Shown here: piece after piece, positions 1-12,461 of the stretch | How the letters are laid out: each line of letters opens with the position of its first letter | Position numbering within the stretch: position 1 is the first letter of the stretch | Assembly (NCBI GenBank): GCA_028829895.1 | Contig: CM054179.1 | Coordinates: forward strand, 42,948,617 to 43,012,616 | Source of the DNA: Sinotaia quadrata | Lineage: Eukaryota; Mollusca; Gastropoda; Architaenioglossa; Viviparidae | Length of the DNA stretch: 64,000 nt | Direction of reading: 5' to 3' | Position numbers and translations under genes: made by a program | Notes under the pieces: model-generated | What the model saw: the letters and a program-made list of their open reading frames with translations, nothing else | What the model was told of the DNA's origin: nothing | Databases searched by the model: none

Positions 1-1000
1 CAGTAGAACTCTGATTTATATCTTACATATTAACGTTAGGGATTTCATGAATTAAAATTAGAATTTCCCAGACATCCACCAGGTTTGGCCATAATGTTTC
101 ATCTAAGATGCCAACATCTTAAATCTGAAGCGAGTCTATGGGATTTTTCAATAGCACCAAAAAGTTCCTTATTGACAGGACTAATGAACAAGTTTGTTTC
201 GTATCTCGTTGGTTTCTGGTGTAAGTTATAGAGTGAGATTTGTAAGTGTTTAATCTCTTGATACCAGCCAGCGTGCATGTTTTGGTGCAGAGGAGTTCAG
301 ACACGTTCGATTAATGTTAGAAGTACCCATACAGCCCATTCCTGCCTGTGAAAGAAGCTGGTGTGAACTTCAGAGTATGGGGCATTTGACAAACATAACT
401 AGTAATACATATGCAGTCAATTTCCAGGGGAGAGAACTCAGAGACCTTGATCATGTTTTGAAAACAACATCAAGGGCAAACATCCATACCCTGGCGCCAT
501 TGAGTTCCGCCGTGTCACGTGATATTGTTTTCATACTCGCTGGACATTTCACACAGGAACATTTGACTTACAAACAAATTTAAATAGCGGACAAGAATTG
601 TATTGTGCCAGACTCCTGAACTGAGAATATGTAATTTCATCTAATAATATCATTTCAGGAAATAATAAATTAAACACATTAAAACTACGTACTATTTATT
701 GGGGAACTTGTAGCTGTCTGAATGAAAACGCAGACTCGGATTATTGAAATGTTTAGTAGTTCGGTAAAAATTTGTTTGTCCCGTGTGTTTGTTAATAATA
801 AATGTTAGACACTCTCCTGAGTGTCTGTTAATCAAATTTTTATAATGTTCACTCTCGTTCGAATTGTAGGGAGTGGTATTGATTGGTTCTGAATTAGGCC
901 CTTTCAAGACTCGTTGGGGACAGACTGGCATATCAAATCCGACTGTGTATCAGGAACTCTACACATCTTACAAGAAGCCTAACAATTCCTTACACCATTT

Positions 1001-1002
<2 letters not shown>
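1..1002. other. Unannotated AT-rich stretch
   Basis: No gene, RNA or repeat structure was recognised. Short open frames on both strands (for example around 314-583) have no family resemblance and no splice context that I trust. Confidence 0.5.

Positions 1003-1064
<62 letters not shown>
1003..1064. repeat. Compound (GT)n(GA)n microsatellite
   Basis: About 15 GT dinucleotides run directly into about 16 GA dinucleotides with no interruption. The switch from alternating purine-pyrimidine to all-purine sequence on one strand is typical of compound microsatellites. It should be length-polymorphic. Confidence 0.95.
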
Positions 1065-1066
<2 letters not shown>

Positions 1067-1965
1067 GTGGGATGTGGGGAAGAGAAGACAGAAAGTTAAA
1101 ACCAGCCTCAGTAAAAAGCGGTTTCTATATCAGAGGACTTATAATCTGCTCGTGATAAATGCACACTATACTTAGACATTGGAATGTAACATGCTGAGAA
1201 GTTGGAAATGCGTTGGTGGTGATTGGGAGGGGTGAGGATGGTGGGGGTGTACATGTAATCCACGTGGTCAGGGAGCGCGTGGGATTTATCCTAACTGTCC
1301 ATCACAGTAGAGACAGGTAAATATTTGCGTCCAGTCAATATCCTGCCCAAAGTTTTCTCTGAACACGGTGCGATTGATCAAAGTGATTGGAACTGTATGC
1401 CCAATTAGTCGCACGAGTGTTGATTTCCCTTCCCCCCAGTTTTATTACAGTTAGTTACGCAAGTCTCTCTCTACCTTAAAACATAACAAATTATCACCTC
1501 AAGAGGTCTTTTTAGGAAGTTTAATTATAGATAGCCATACGTGTATGATTTCTATTAAACCGGACAAGCCTCTAATAACTTCAGCCCAAACGCATGCCGC
1601 CACCATGACAGCACATCATACGCTGGAGATTGCAGTGGTCAATAAACATGAAAGAAGAGAGTCAGAGCTATCGTGGAAGAGAGTCAGAGTTATTTTGGAA
1701 GAGAGTCAGAGTTATCTAACTGCTAAAATCTATTTAAGAGCACTATACGTACCATTCACACATTACAGTCAACATATGTTTCTCTTTCCCATCACCGACA
1801 TTAACCGGTCTATCTATCCATCCAAACATGGTTTTATTCGATATCAATGTCTACTTTCAGTCATCTGACACCACCAGCAGTGAGCTAATAGTGAAACGGT
1901 ACTTTCAAACCCAGCGATTAAAGAGAAAAAGAAGAAAGTACGGCTTCGGGTCAATGGACTACCCA
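1065..1965. other. Unannotated stretch
   Basis: Nothing is recognisable except a short internal duplication near 1658-1712, where GGAAGAGAGTCAGAG occurs twice. An open frame at 1545-1868 starts with ATG but looks random in composition. Confidence 0.4.
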
Positions 1966-2372
1966 GTGTGAACTGTCGGCCTGCGTTCCATTCGGTTAGT
2001 GCGAACAGTAGGCCTGCGTTCCATTCGGTTAGTGCGAACAGTAGGCCTGCGCTCCATTCGGTTAGTGTGAACTGTAGGCCTGCGTTCCATTCGGTTAGTC
2101 AGTGTGAACTGTAGGCCTGCGTTCCATTCGGTTAATGTGAACTGTAGGCCTGCGTTCCATTCGATTAGTGCGAACAGTAGGCCTGCGTTCCATTCGGTTA
2201 GTGCGAACAGTAGGCCTGCGTTCCATTCGGTTAGTGCGAACAGTAGGCCTGCGTTCCATTCGGTTAGTGCGAACAGTAGGCCTGCGTTCCATTCGGTTAG
2301 TGCGAACAGTAGGCCTGCGTTCCATTCGGTTAGTGCGAACAGTAGGCCTGCGTTCCATTCGTTTAGTGTGAA
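1966..2372. repeat. 33-bp minisatellite, about 12 copies
   Basis: The unit runs GTGCGAACAGTAGGCCTGCG then TTCCATTCGGTTA (33 bp). Two variants are mixed: GCGAACAG in copies 2-3 and 7-12, and GTGAACTG in copies 1 and 4-6. A 4-bp insertion (CAGT) at about 2099 shifts the register. Because 33 is divisible by three, most frames on both strands stay open, giving repetitive pseudo-proteins (an NRMERRPTVRT-type unit on the minus strand, an ANSRPAFHSVS-type unit on the plus strand). I see no reason to treat these as genes. The last copy decays after about 2372. Confidence 0.97.
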
Positions 2373-3785
2373 TATTCTAGTAGGAATTAAGGCACATTCA
2401 TTGTGCAAACTATTCTTACACTGACTTAAAACTACAACCTCAAACAACAAAAACAACAACAAAAAACCCTAATACAATACACCAAGAACGAATATTTTAC
2501 AATAAGTGAAAACAAAACCAGCCCCAAGCAGCTGTTCACGGATGATTTATGGCCAAGCAAAAACAAAAACAGCAACAAAAAAAAAAACACTCGCACGAGG
2601 GGAATAAATAGGACAGCACACAGAAATAGGGCAATACACACAATTTTAAAAAGTAGCGAATTCTAGGCTGTGTATAATTCAAGAAATACTTTTTTTTGTT
2701 AAAAACTTTGTCTCTAAGGTAAAGTATTTCCTCCAAAACACCAGCATTCTTTCTTTCTAGACGCCAGCCATTCAAGCTGTCAGCCGGAGAAAAGCCAGGT
2801 ACAGTGCTGTTATCTACGAAGGACACGGAAGAGGCCCGCAGATGACCGACTTCTCACGAACTTTTCCGTAAATGACAGAGGGCGCTGCATTCGAAATAAG
2901 CCTACACCGATTTCTTGTTTTCGTGAGCGATGTAGACTAAAGTGCTTGATGCCAAATGACTGAACTTAACACAACAGCTTCTTATAAAAACACACACAAA
3001 AGAAAGGATTTGGGATCTTCATGTGGCGGCGGCTACGAAAAGTGTAACGAATCACAAAGTATGAGAGCGGAAACTCATCTTTAAGAAAATCGGCACTGAA
3101 GACTGTCATCTCCGTTATCTGTGGAAACGTGTCAAATGACAGGAAAAACTCACAAAACCCTTTTTGCCACTTGACGCTCAGGTCTGACTGCCTGCCAGAT
3201 GTAATTATGAAAAGTGAAAAGTTCGCGAAGGATGTTACAGTTCGGGATGTAACTCACTGTCCTGACGACAAAGATAGCACAATGTACACGGCTAAAAGCA
3301 TACTGAGCGAGCGAGCGAGCGAACGAGAGAGAGTGATTACTGAAAGAAAGAAACAAAGAAACAAGTAAACGACTGTTACCTGAAGTGACAGCTACACTCG
3401 TTGTCTCGCTGAGAAATGACGAACATCGTTCACGTGACGAGAAAGGGAAACAACCCAGCAACAAACTATGAAGTGAGCGGGGATAGCTCGGTTTATGACA
3501 ACACGATAAGCAATAGGCCTAATCCTCAAGGAAGCATAATATTGAAAAATAGAGATTTCTTCACAACAGCAAAATATATTTTTTTTAAGATGGAGGTATT
3601 AGCCACAACAAGTCGAATGAAGCAGTTTAAGAGATTTATCTCAGACGGATAACTATTTTTAACATTTCCCTTAAAGTTGGCACTTTTCTTTCATCTCCTC
3701 TGTGACGGTTCGAAATGTACTTCAAGGAAGTTAATGAACTATAAAACAGAACCAAAAATCCCCGAAAGTGCCAAGTAGGAGTTAT
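2373..3785. other. Unannotated stretch with A-rich tracts and a GAGC run
   Basis: A-rich tracts lie at about 2440-2590. A short (GAGC)n-like run at 3305-3324 merges into GA repeats. The region 2800-3500 has slightly more CpG than its flanks. No coding exon is convincing. Confidence 0.4.
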
Positions 3786-3807
3786 CCCCCTCCCCCCCCC
3801 CCCCCCC
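3786..3807. repeat. Poly-C tract (C5 T C16)
   Basis: Twenty-one cytosines are interrupted by one T. The complementary strand is an uninterrupted G16 run and could fold into a quadruplex. Confidence 0.95.
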
Positions 3808-4242
3808 ACGAGAGGAGCTGCAGCACGCACTGCAGGTTAAGTGTTTACTATTAAGCTTGTGTAGCAGATTAAAACATCGTTAAAAACTTCCCGAACCTTC
3901 ATCAAGAAATTTAAAACACATTACAACAAGGGCCGTGTAAACGCCATCAAGATCTTAAGTTCAACTACAGATTGTAAATTGAAGCTCTAAAGACCATCAG
4001 TCCAACGCATAACATCTGACGGATGCTCAAAAGCAGTCGAGTTTCAAGCTTAGCAAGCACAAAAACAAGTGAAGTGCTATTTACTCGACGTATGGCCAGG
4101 TGACGAAAGGGATGTTGTATTGGGGTACATATTTTTATCCATATATGGACAAGAGAAAAAATAAAGAAAGATGTTAGTCTGCTTTGCATAGTGAAGGCTG
4201 GCCACAGAAGCAAGAAAAAAATGACGGGACACTCTCAGACGG

Positions 4243-4250
4243 TGACGTCA
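4243..4250. promoter_or_regulatory. CRE palindrome TGACGTCA (site 1)
   Basis: This is the perfect consensus for CREB/ATF bZIP factors. It sits in a locally CpG-richer patch (4200-4330) about 150 bp upstream of a good splice donor on the plus strand (AAAG|GTAAGT at about 4402). That combination could mark a promoter with a first exon, but there is no other support. Confidence 0.35.
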
Positions 4251-4742
4251 CGAAACCCGTTCCCACTGCTTGCTCCCGACGGCGAAATTTTAATTTATTG
4301 TTATCAAACACACGCCAGCGTTAGAAACATTAAGGAACCATGGCATCGCTTTAGGAAAGAAATACACAATGTATTTCCACCCCCACCCCCAACCCCGAAA
4401 GGTAAGTGACTAATTCGTCTCCAACTGAAAAAAATAAAGGTTGTGTGAATATCAGGCAGTCTTTCAAGCTTTCAAATACTGCAATATTTAGGTGCAAACA
4501 TCCTCATTTTGTAATTTATTTTAGCGTACTGGATATCATCTACATTTTGTCAGACTTGAAATAATAAAAAAATATAGAAGCAAACAATAATAGAGTGAAA
4601 CAGAAGTTGGGAGGAGTGGGAGGGGGGAGAAGAAAACAAACAAGAACTGAATGCAAATGACTGCTGAAACATGACAGTCTTAGAAAGAAATGTTAAGCGT
4701 TTCTCAGCTTTTAATCACCCACACAAAGAAACATATGGTCGA

Positions 4743-4807
4743 TATATATAATTTGAGGTAAAGTTATATATATATATATATATATCTTTTTGAGGGTAAA
4801 GTTATAT
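4743..4807. repeat. (TA)n run between two direct repeats
   Basis: A TA run of about 21 bp lies between two copies of TTGAGG(G)TAAAGTTATAT, at about 4753 and 4790. The arrangement looks like a two-copy tandem duplication whose AT part expanded. Confidence 0.75.
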
Positions 4808-5768
4808 TGCTTTTACTGTGATGTTTAAAAGATGGGTGTCTTTCGAGATCATATATGTTAGATACCTAAAATGCACTCTGATTATACAGGAGCCATTTGT
4901 AACGTATATGAACAGGCATTAACTTAAAAAACAACAACCGAGACGTCGTCACTCTTACACATTTCTGCACGCAAGCAAACACAAAATTACACTTTGTGGC
5001 TTTACGTCTACATGCATATACTTTTAAATCATGAATGTAGTAAACTGCAGCTGCCGTAATTATTTTTAAAAAGTGAATAACATGAAACATGAGCTCCACA
5101 CGAACTCAACCAAAGCGGCTGGCACAATAAAGCATAAAATGTATTATTACAGTTCCGCGAAATGTTTTCATCAACACCAACTATCAGAATGCATTGTCAC
5201 ACAGTAGGAAGCCAATACTCTTCTCTTAACGGCTTCTGCTACTACACCAATTTTTAAAAAAAATGTATGTCATACATTTACATATACCTTTTAAAAAAAA
5301 CAAACAACGAAACTAAAGAAGAAGAAACGCAAGGAGAGGGGGAAAAAACCGCATGTCGTAAATTATATATCTAGGTCAAGACAACACAAAGGAATGGAGA
5401 ATGGAGAAAAAAACGCTTTAGAGTTGCTCTTCAGATCAGTAAGCAGGAATTGTAAAAATGAAATATTTATTTAATTGAAGACTTCTCACATAAGGTAATC
5501 TTTACAATGGTTAAAGGACTAAAAACCTAGCAGCAATCCGAACACCAGCATACTGAATAAACAAACGCAATACATGGCGGAAAATAATTATTTAAGAAAA
5601 ATTAACAGAACATTCAAAAATGTCACAATGAATTATCAAAGGCATCAAACGATTTATATGAAGTGTAAGTGGGTGGGTGGGTCGTTCCAGTGTTTCTCCG
5701 AGACACAGGAAAACGAGTTCTCATGTCATATAAAATCCCAGCACCTAAAGGGCTGAGTCGATGCACAC
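4808..5768. other. Unannotated AT-rich stretch
   Basis: No repeat, RNA or coding feature was recognised. Confidence 0.4.
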
Positions 5769-6020
5769 CTATTTAATGTCAGATCTTGGAGAGCAAGCAG
5801 ACCCATTATTCTGTCTAGTCACAGTACAGGTAACGAAAAACAGATGAGGAAATGTGCTGTTTATATATCCACCGAACCCACCAGCGGCGACTACCGACTT
5901 CTCCTTCAACCTCGTTAGATAACTGTCTCCGCAGTTGGTCGTGTCGATCGTGATTTGATGAGTCCCGCTAATCACCAAGCAGCTTGTGACGGTTATGATT
6001 AGGAACGAAAACAATGCGCG
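5769..6020 (-). CDS. Weak candidate exon with hydrophobic leader and cysteines
   Basis: An open frame of about 83 codons ends at a TAG. It has no ATG at its start. Its first residues (LFSFLIITVTSCLVISG) are strongly hydrophobic, like a signal peptide or signal anchor. They are followed by a polar segment with four cysteines including the leader one, an N-glycosylation sequon (NST) and a glycine-rich AAGGFGGY stretch. An AG preceded by a pyrimidine-rich tract (TTTCTTTC about 15 bp upstream) lies next to the open end and could be a splice acceptor. The local sequence is richer in CpG than its flanks. I recognise no family. It may equally be chance. Confidence 0.22.
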   Translation of the reverse strand, partial: RALFSFLIITVTSCLVISGTHQITIDTTNCGDSYLTRLKEKSVVAAGGFGGYINSTFPHLFFVTCTVTRQNNGSACSPRSDIK

Positions 6021-6634
6021 CTAACCGACCGGTAAGAAAGAAATCGATCGACAGCTGATGACCCTCTTGCCAAACCATTTTAAAAGTGGTTTTCTTTATT
6101 TTTCACTACACTTTCAAAATATTCACACTAACAAGATTAAAACAAGTGACATAAGTAGCGTTCTTCGGCGATTTAGTTTTATAAATTGTATTGTGTATGA
6201 TGAATGTTATATTTATTTTACGATGAGAAAGTGTGATATAAACAAACGGAAAGGAACATACAAAAGGACGCGTGACTAAAAAATGCTGACCATGGACTTC
6301 TGCTAACATTTCGTTGCACTTCGATCTGCTCACGGACGTCTAACAATGCAGAGCAGAACACTGCAAACTAAGAGTAAAAGGATTATGCCGCGAATTATAA
6401 ATCCGACAGTGAAAGTCGGAAGTGAAACGCCTGACTGACCAGGTGTCAACGAAGGTATTATGCTACAGACGAACCGGAACTATTTTAGGATGACTGTGAC
6501 TGAACTCTATCATATTGCTGTCAGGACCGGAATGAGTGGAATGGATAAAAAAGTTAAATCAGTTAATATGTAATCCAAGGATAAATCCGGGAGTGACGCC
6601 TACTGACACACTGACACTGCTGCAGTGTTTCATT

Positions 6635-6983
6635 GAGACGCACAAGTTAGCTTGAGGCCTTGGACCAATCCGAGACGCACAAAGTTATCCTGAAGCCTTG
6701 GACCAATCTGAAACAAGTTATCCTGACGCATTGGACCGATCTGAGACGCACAAGTTATCCTGAGACCTTGGACGGATCTGAGATGCACAAGTTATCCTGA
6801 GGCCTTGGACCAATCTTTGAGACGCATAAAGTTATAAAGTTATCCTCAGGCCTTGGACCAATCTGAGACGCACAAAGTTATCCTCAGGCCTTGGACCAAT
6901 CTGAGACGCACAAGTTATTCTCAGTCCTTGGACCAATCTGAGACGCACAAGTTATTCTCAAGCCTTGGACCAATCTGAGTCGC
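6635..6983. repeat. 37-bp minisatellite, about 9 copies, moderately diverged
   Basis: The unit is GAGACGCACAAGTTATCCTG then AGGCCTTGGACCAATCT. Copies differ by point changes and small indels: one contains an internal duplication of AAAGTTAT at about 6828, and some lack GAGACGCA. The array fades at about 6983. Confidence 0.93.
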
Positions 6984-7111
6984 AATATATTCCAGTCTCA
7001 GTAAGGAGGATGCTAGCGACAGACAAATAACATTAGCACATGTAGCACCGTCACCCGATCAGGTCAAGGCTGCATTTCCAGGAACTGCGTGATGACGAGG
7101 GATAGAAACGC

Positions 7112-7119
7112 TGACGTCA
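7112..7119. promoter_or_regulatory. CRE palindrome TGACGTCA (site 2)
   Basis: A perfect CREB/ATF palindrome about 130 bp downstream of the 37-bp minisatellite. No TATA box, exon or CpG island is evident around it. Confidence 0.25.
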
Positions 7120-7836
7120 AATAACTAAAGTTAATATAAATACGAAAATCACAACGCTGATATTTACCTAGAAGCGTAATAAGTTTGTTTTGTCAAATAG
7201 ATTTTTTAAAATTAATTTTTGCAAACGATATAATTTTCTTATAATTCATTCATCGCGACATGGAACAAACTACTGAGAAAATGACAGGGAAAATAAACCC
7301 CACACTACTAGACAATTTTAAATAACAAATAACAGTTATATCGTGCTTACATGTTTGTGTACTGCAGGCTATAAATAGCTAGGAAAAGAACAAAATAAGT
7401 GAACAGTTTGCAACTTGAAAATCTCTTCGTGTTAGTTCAGTACTAGTGCCAAACAGCTAGAGACTTTAAAAAATGCATTTCCAGAACCAGGTGCAAACAC
7501 CGATTGCATTTTATTTTAGTGATGCCGATTACAGAGAACTCACGTTTCACTTTATGAAGGCTCCGTTCTTTGTTCAAGTAATTAAGAGTTTAAATGTTAG
7601 ATTACAGGAAAAGATCAGCTGAGACAATCTTCAAAGATAATTCTCAGGAATGAAACTGCAAAATCATTCGGACAACCCAGAAGGTAAGACATGAGACAGA
7701 TAAATATACAGTATTTGCGATTAAAGTCAGGCTGGATTAAAAATAATAACATATAAAAGTTTATATAGAATGTTTTGATTAACAAGTTAATTAATTCCTT
7801 GAATCAGGATCGAGATTTAAAACTATGCCAATCCAG

Positions 7837-8007
7837 TTTAAATACTATCTTCATAAAGGGGCAAGTTTACATACATATTTTTTGCCGAATTTCTTTTAAA
7901 TACTACTTTCATATAGGCAAGTTTACATAAATATTTGCCGAATTTTTAAAAAAATACTACTTTCATATATGCAAGTTTACATACATATTTTCCGAATTTC
8001 TTTTAAA
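7837..8007. repeat. Three diverged copies of a ~58-64 bp unit
   Basis: Each copy contains AATACTA(C/T)(T/C)TTCATA, GCAAGTTTACATA and TTGCCGAATTT in the same order. Lengths differ because of runs of T and A. Confidence 0.85.
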
Positions 8008-8215
8008 GGCACTTATAAAAAAAATCCCAACAACAAAAAGCTGTAGGAAAAAATACATACACGGGAAACTAATGAATAAACAATCAAACGAAAATCAAAA
8101 TGTGAAAAATCTCAAAAGAAAATAAGAGGGTCCTGTCAATACACCAGAGACTTCTCGTGTAACGATGCTGATTGGCTACGTGTTACGACAAATGAGATTA
8201 ATGAGATTTACTGTC

Positions 8216-8375
8216 ATTTATGGGTGGTATTTTTTCAGACTACGTTTCTTGTATTTTGGGGCGTAATTTATGGGTGGTATATTTTTTTAGCCTACGTTTC
8301 TTGTATTTTGGGGCGTAATTTATGGGTGGTATATTTTTTTAGCCTACGCTTCTTGTATTTTGGGGCGTCATTTAT
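8216..8375. repeat. 52-bp tandem repeat, about 3 copies
   Basis: The unit starts ATTTATGGGTGGTATATTTT and ends TTGTATTTTGGGGCGTA. Copies 2 and 3 are almost identical. An open frame spans the array but is explained by the repeat. Confidence 0.93.
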
Positions 8376-9220
8376 GCTTTCTAGTATGACAAGTGTTCCA
8401 TTGACTGCAACGGAAAGTCGCCGATTCCTGATTCATTTCAAGGGTGTGCGGGTGAAATTTGGCGAGAAAGAGGAAAACACGAAGCAAATGATTAAAATAA
8501 CTCATATTTTTAAAATGGGGAAACTGGTTATGAAATGTCCTATTTGAATTAAAACCTTTCTTTGTAAGGCTTAAAAAATTAGTCTTGACGATATCAAGAG
8601 TGGCATGCAAGAAATTACATCTAAAATCTGCCGCACCCTTGTAACTAGTATCCATAAATATCAAACATTTGTATGTTTATTTTTTTAAATATGAAAAGTT
8701 GTCACACCTCCATGAAGGATTATCATTTACCGTTCACAAGCACAGACATTTCTTAATCAAATTTATGTCTTCAAGCGTTTCTTATTTGACGGTTGTGTTA
8801 TGAGTTTTAAAATTCCGTTGAGGAGGAAATAACAAGAAAGCGAAAGAAGAAAGTGAGATTAAAGAAGGAATCAGTAGATGCCAAATTATAATACATTGTA
8901 ATAAGTGGAAATTACTGGGGAAAATACATTTTAAAAAACAAACAAACAAACAAACAGCCATTACCGAAGGGTTGCTCATCCAGCGAATTTCAACAAGCTG
9001 AAGCCACACAAGATATCATCTTGCTATTTCTACTTCTCCACAGTTCCCCTTCCTTACTCTACTTGCGTCTACGAAAAAGGAAAAGAAAAGAAAGAAAGAA
9101 AAGGGAAAAGGAAAAGAAATGCGCCTTCACTGTAAATGTCACTTTAAATGCCAGCTTCTAGGAACAAAATTAAGTCGGGAGTTCTACCGGGGACATTTAT
9201 GTTACAAGGCTTCTTGGCTT
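8376..9220. other. Unannotated stretch; AG-rich tract at its end
   Basis: The purine-rich run at 9073-9119 (AAAGGAAAAG-type) is the only structure seen. Confidence 0.4.
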
Positions 9221-9263
9221 CCTGGCGCGAAAAATGCCAGGGGACTTGAATCTAGAGTCCCCT
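9221..9263. other. Two adjacent overlapping hairpins
   Basis: CCTGGC (9221-9226) pairs with GCCAGG (9236-9241). AGGGGACT (9239-9246) pairs with AGTCCCCT (9256-9263). The stems overlap by three bases, so the two folds compete. They lie in a GC-richer patch inside a 90-codon ATG open frame (9119-9391) that has many cysteines but no recognisable family. Confidence 0.5.
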
Positions 9264-9497
9264 GCGAAAAGACCGGACTACCTAGTCTACACGAGAGGTG
9301 CTGGCTGTCAGACCCAGCCTGTTCACAAATGCCTAACCGGTTTTTTATCACTGTCACAATGAACCACCGGCAGTTTCCGTTAAATTCGTAATCACTATGG
9401 CTGCGAGCGTTCACTTTACGCAATTCGCTGCGTCCCGAGTTTGTGGAAGTTTGCAGCAGCCTCTCCGATCGAAGTGTTCTCTTTTGTTTAGACTCGG

Positions 9498-9616
9498 GCA
9501 TCTAAATCTGAGATACCCGTACACACCCGCTTTAATAAGTACTGTTACCACACGAGCATCTAAATCTGAGATACCCGTACACACCCGCTTTAATAAGTAC
9601 TGTTACCACACGAGCA
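9498..9616. repeat. 58-bp tandem duplication
   Basis: GCATCTAAATCTGAGATACC begins both copies, at 9498 and 9556. The copies are essentially identical, so the duplication is recent. Confidence 0.95.
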
Positions 9617-9856
9617 ATGAACGAGGTAGAAAGCGTTCTCATGGTTGCAGACCGTCGTTGCCGCAATGAAAAACGCTAGTGGAGGGTGGATGCAAAACGA
9701 ATTCATCTCCGGAAATTCAACGAAATCCATCTATCCCTCCACACATCCTACAAAGTCGTATCGTTTCTGAGAGACCTGAACCTTCCCAGTTAAATTGATA
9801 AATTATTCGGACCACTAAGTTTTGTCCAACAGCGCTGCCCAAAGAATTAGTTTCAT

Positions 9857-10163
9857 ACACGACAGTGTCACTTGAATGCAACTGGTCAAGGGATGGACTG
9901 GAGGTACACACGACACTGTCACTTGAATGCAACTAGTCAAGGGATGGACTGGAGGTACACACGACACTGTCACTTGAATGCAACTAGTCAAGGGATGGAC
10001 TGGAGGTACACACGACACTGTCACTTGAATGCAACTAGTCAAGGGATGGACTGGAGGTACACACGACACTGTCACTTGAATGCAACTAGTCAAGGGATGG
10101 ACTGGAGGTACACACGACACTGTCACTTGAATGCAACTAGTCAAGGGATGGACTGGAGGTACA
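9857..10163. repeat. 51-bp minisatellite, 6 copies
   Basis: The unit contains GTCACTTGAATGCAACTAGT then CAAGGGATGGACTGGAGGTA. Copies 2-6 are near-identical; copy 1 differs at two or three positions. At 17 codons per unit, both strands stay open (an MDWRYTRHCHLNATSQG-type unit on plus), which explains the long open frames here. Confidence 0.97.
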
Positions 10164-10266
10164 TCATCAACAAACTGGAACTCTAGTTAGGAGCCGTGCA
10201 GCATTTTTCTTAACAATGCTATCCTCCACCCCACACCCAACCTACTTACGCCTCAGTCACTAAAGC

Positions 10267-10360
10267 AAGAACTATATTCTTGAAAGAAGATACTAAAAGT
10301 TAAATTCAATGCAGGAACTATATTCTTGGAAGAAGATACTAAAAGTTAAATACAATGCAA
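10267..10360. repeat. 46-bp tandem duplication
   Basis: GAACTATATTCTTG(A/G)AAGAA starts at 10269 and again at 10315. The two copies differ at only a few positions. Confidence 0.92.
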
Positions 10361-12368
10361 GCTGGAATCAAGGCAAGAGATACGTGTCTTCAAAACGGCG
10401 CTAAACTAGAAAATTAACAGTAGGCGAGTGGGTTGCATTCTTTTCATTTCACAGAAAAGGACTGAAAGAATTAATTCTGCCATTCACTTCCAATGTTCGT
10501 TCAGTTCGCGACGGTTAAAACGCATAACTAGCAATGAACCAACTGACCATTACTTGACAAACACCGACCACATGGGATACACGGAGAACCCATCGACCAA
10601 CAAGGAAATGAACAAAAACAATGAAATAAACATACACTCGCCTATTAGTAAGTCAAAGGAGTAATAGGCGGAACCATCCAACAAAATGTGTATAAACGAA
10701 ATTAATTTGGCGTCAGCAAAGCCACATACATATTCTAGACATTTTATTCCTTTGCTGAAAAGTTGATATACTCAGAGTGACTGGGTTGGGCCGGAAATAA
10801 AGAGTGGAAGCAGAGTGTGCTCCATCCACCCACCTACATACGTGGGGAAAATTTAAAAACAAACAATTTAAAAGGAAACAAACACACGTTCGATTAAAGA
10901 AACGCAAAACAGTTGTAATGATATGTGCTTTAAACAGGTATCTCTGAAAATACGAAAATGCGAACTCAGTCACTAAATGCAGCCACCAAAAGGTTTAACA
11001 ATAAAAATGCTTTTTGGCTACTTTTTGTTTGTTATATAGCTCCCCCCTCCCATTCTTTATAACCTCGTTTCTCTCTCATTACAAATAGTTGTTGGAATCA
11101 TTTTTTTCTCCTACTTATCTTTTCTGCTATTGGCTTCTCCAGCAACCAATCTGCAGAGACGCTGGCAGGCATGCGTACTCGTTATAGAACGTCATCAGGC
11201 AAACTGTAAACACGTTTGGTACTGTCGCTTTACCTTATCAAAAGCGAAACAGTCTATTAAGGGAGGGGGGAAAGTGCAGACATTAAGGCATTCTCTCATT
11301 CTTCCCGGGGCTTTTCTAGAAAGTCTTGAGACCGAGAACTCAATAACAGGTAATAGAGTCGTGCTTGAAGTGAGTACGACTACTATGGACGTGATCAAGA
11401 ACAGTGGACCTTAAGCTATGGTCTTTTGCGCTCTCGCTATCCACCTCGTCCTCGTAACTACTTAGAAAAGTGACTTTAATAAATTAATATATAAATTCGA
11501 AAGGCCCTCACCCACCCCCCCAAAAAAAAAAACCCACAAAAACACACCAACTCCCCAATCCCCGGTAAATAATATACACTGCAGTATATTACTTTTAAAA
11601 AAGCCATAAAGTACAAACGTACTCAAACCTGACACGAAATAGGAATAAAAATGTTTGGAAACATTTAACTAAATCTCCTTGTTACATATTTTGTTACAAA
11701 TGAATGTTAGCTTCAAGAAGAAAATTTTATATAACTATGAAAGTTTAAAACAGTTCTGGAAAATATTAGGAGAGAATAATTTGGATTCTGAGGCGGGTCC
11801 AAATGAATAAATAAATATAAATTAAAAAAAACAAAAACAAAACGCAAAGTTAATATCAGCAGATAACTCAATGCTCACTTCAACAGTACGCTGATGATAG
11901 AAACGAAGAAGAGATATGTGAAGTACATATGTGACATATACACTTCTATCCTGAACTGCGTCGTAAACAATACTTCTTCGTTAGCACAATATTACCCAAA
12001 TTATTCCTTTAGTGCCGCTGTGAGACATGCGCGAAATTGTTCTTTTTGTTGAATCCAGCCCGCATTATCTCCCCGTATTTATGCGTTCAGCAAATACATT
12101 TCACGTGAGCAAGCGCTGCCACAAGAATTTGCTCATCAAGTGTGGATATACCATGCTAATTAAAACAAGAAGACTAGATGTTACTGCATTTGTTCGAGCG
12201 CAGAAATACTGTCTGCCTGCATCGTTATCCACATGATCAAAGAAAAATGTTTCTGTGTACTGTGTGTGCGTGCGTGCGTGCAAGTATCTGAATGTGCGAA
12301 GGGTAATATTATGCATACATTCTGGAAAGTGAGAATAATACTGAGAGAGAAGTATACGGGGGAAGCAC

Positions 12369-12369
<1 letters not shown>
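10361..12369. other. Long unannotated stretch
   Basis: About 2 kb of AT-rich sequence with short A and T runs. It contains an alternating GTGC run at about 12261-12283. No coding, RNA or dispersed-repeat signal was recognised. Confidence 0.4.

Positions 12370-12419
<50 letters not shown>
12370..12419. repeat. (CA)n microsatellite
   Basis: About 25 uninterrupted CA dinucleotides. Confidence 0.97.
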
Positions 12420-12424
<5 letters not shown>

Positions 12425-12461
12425 TGGGGTAGGGAATGAGAATCAGAGTGGGACAGGAGAT

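Noticed and set aside
1959..2462. 167-codon minus frame and ~107-codon plus frame
   Set aside because: Both are products of a 33-bp tandem repeat, open in most frames because 33 is divisible by three.
9119..9391. Cysteine-rich 90-codon ATG frame
   Set aside because: The length is within chance expectation, there is no leader, and cysteine spacing fits no family that I know.
9815..10186. Repetitive frames on both strands
   Set aside because: Explained by the 51-bp minisatellite (17 codons per unit).
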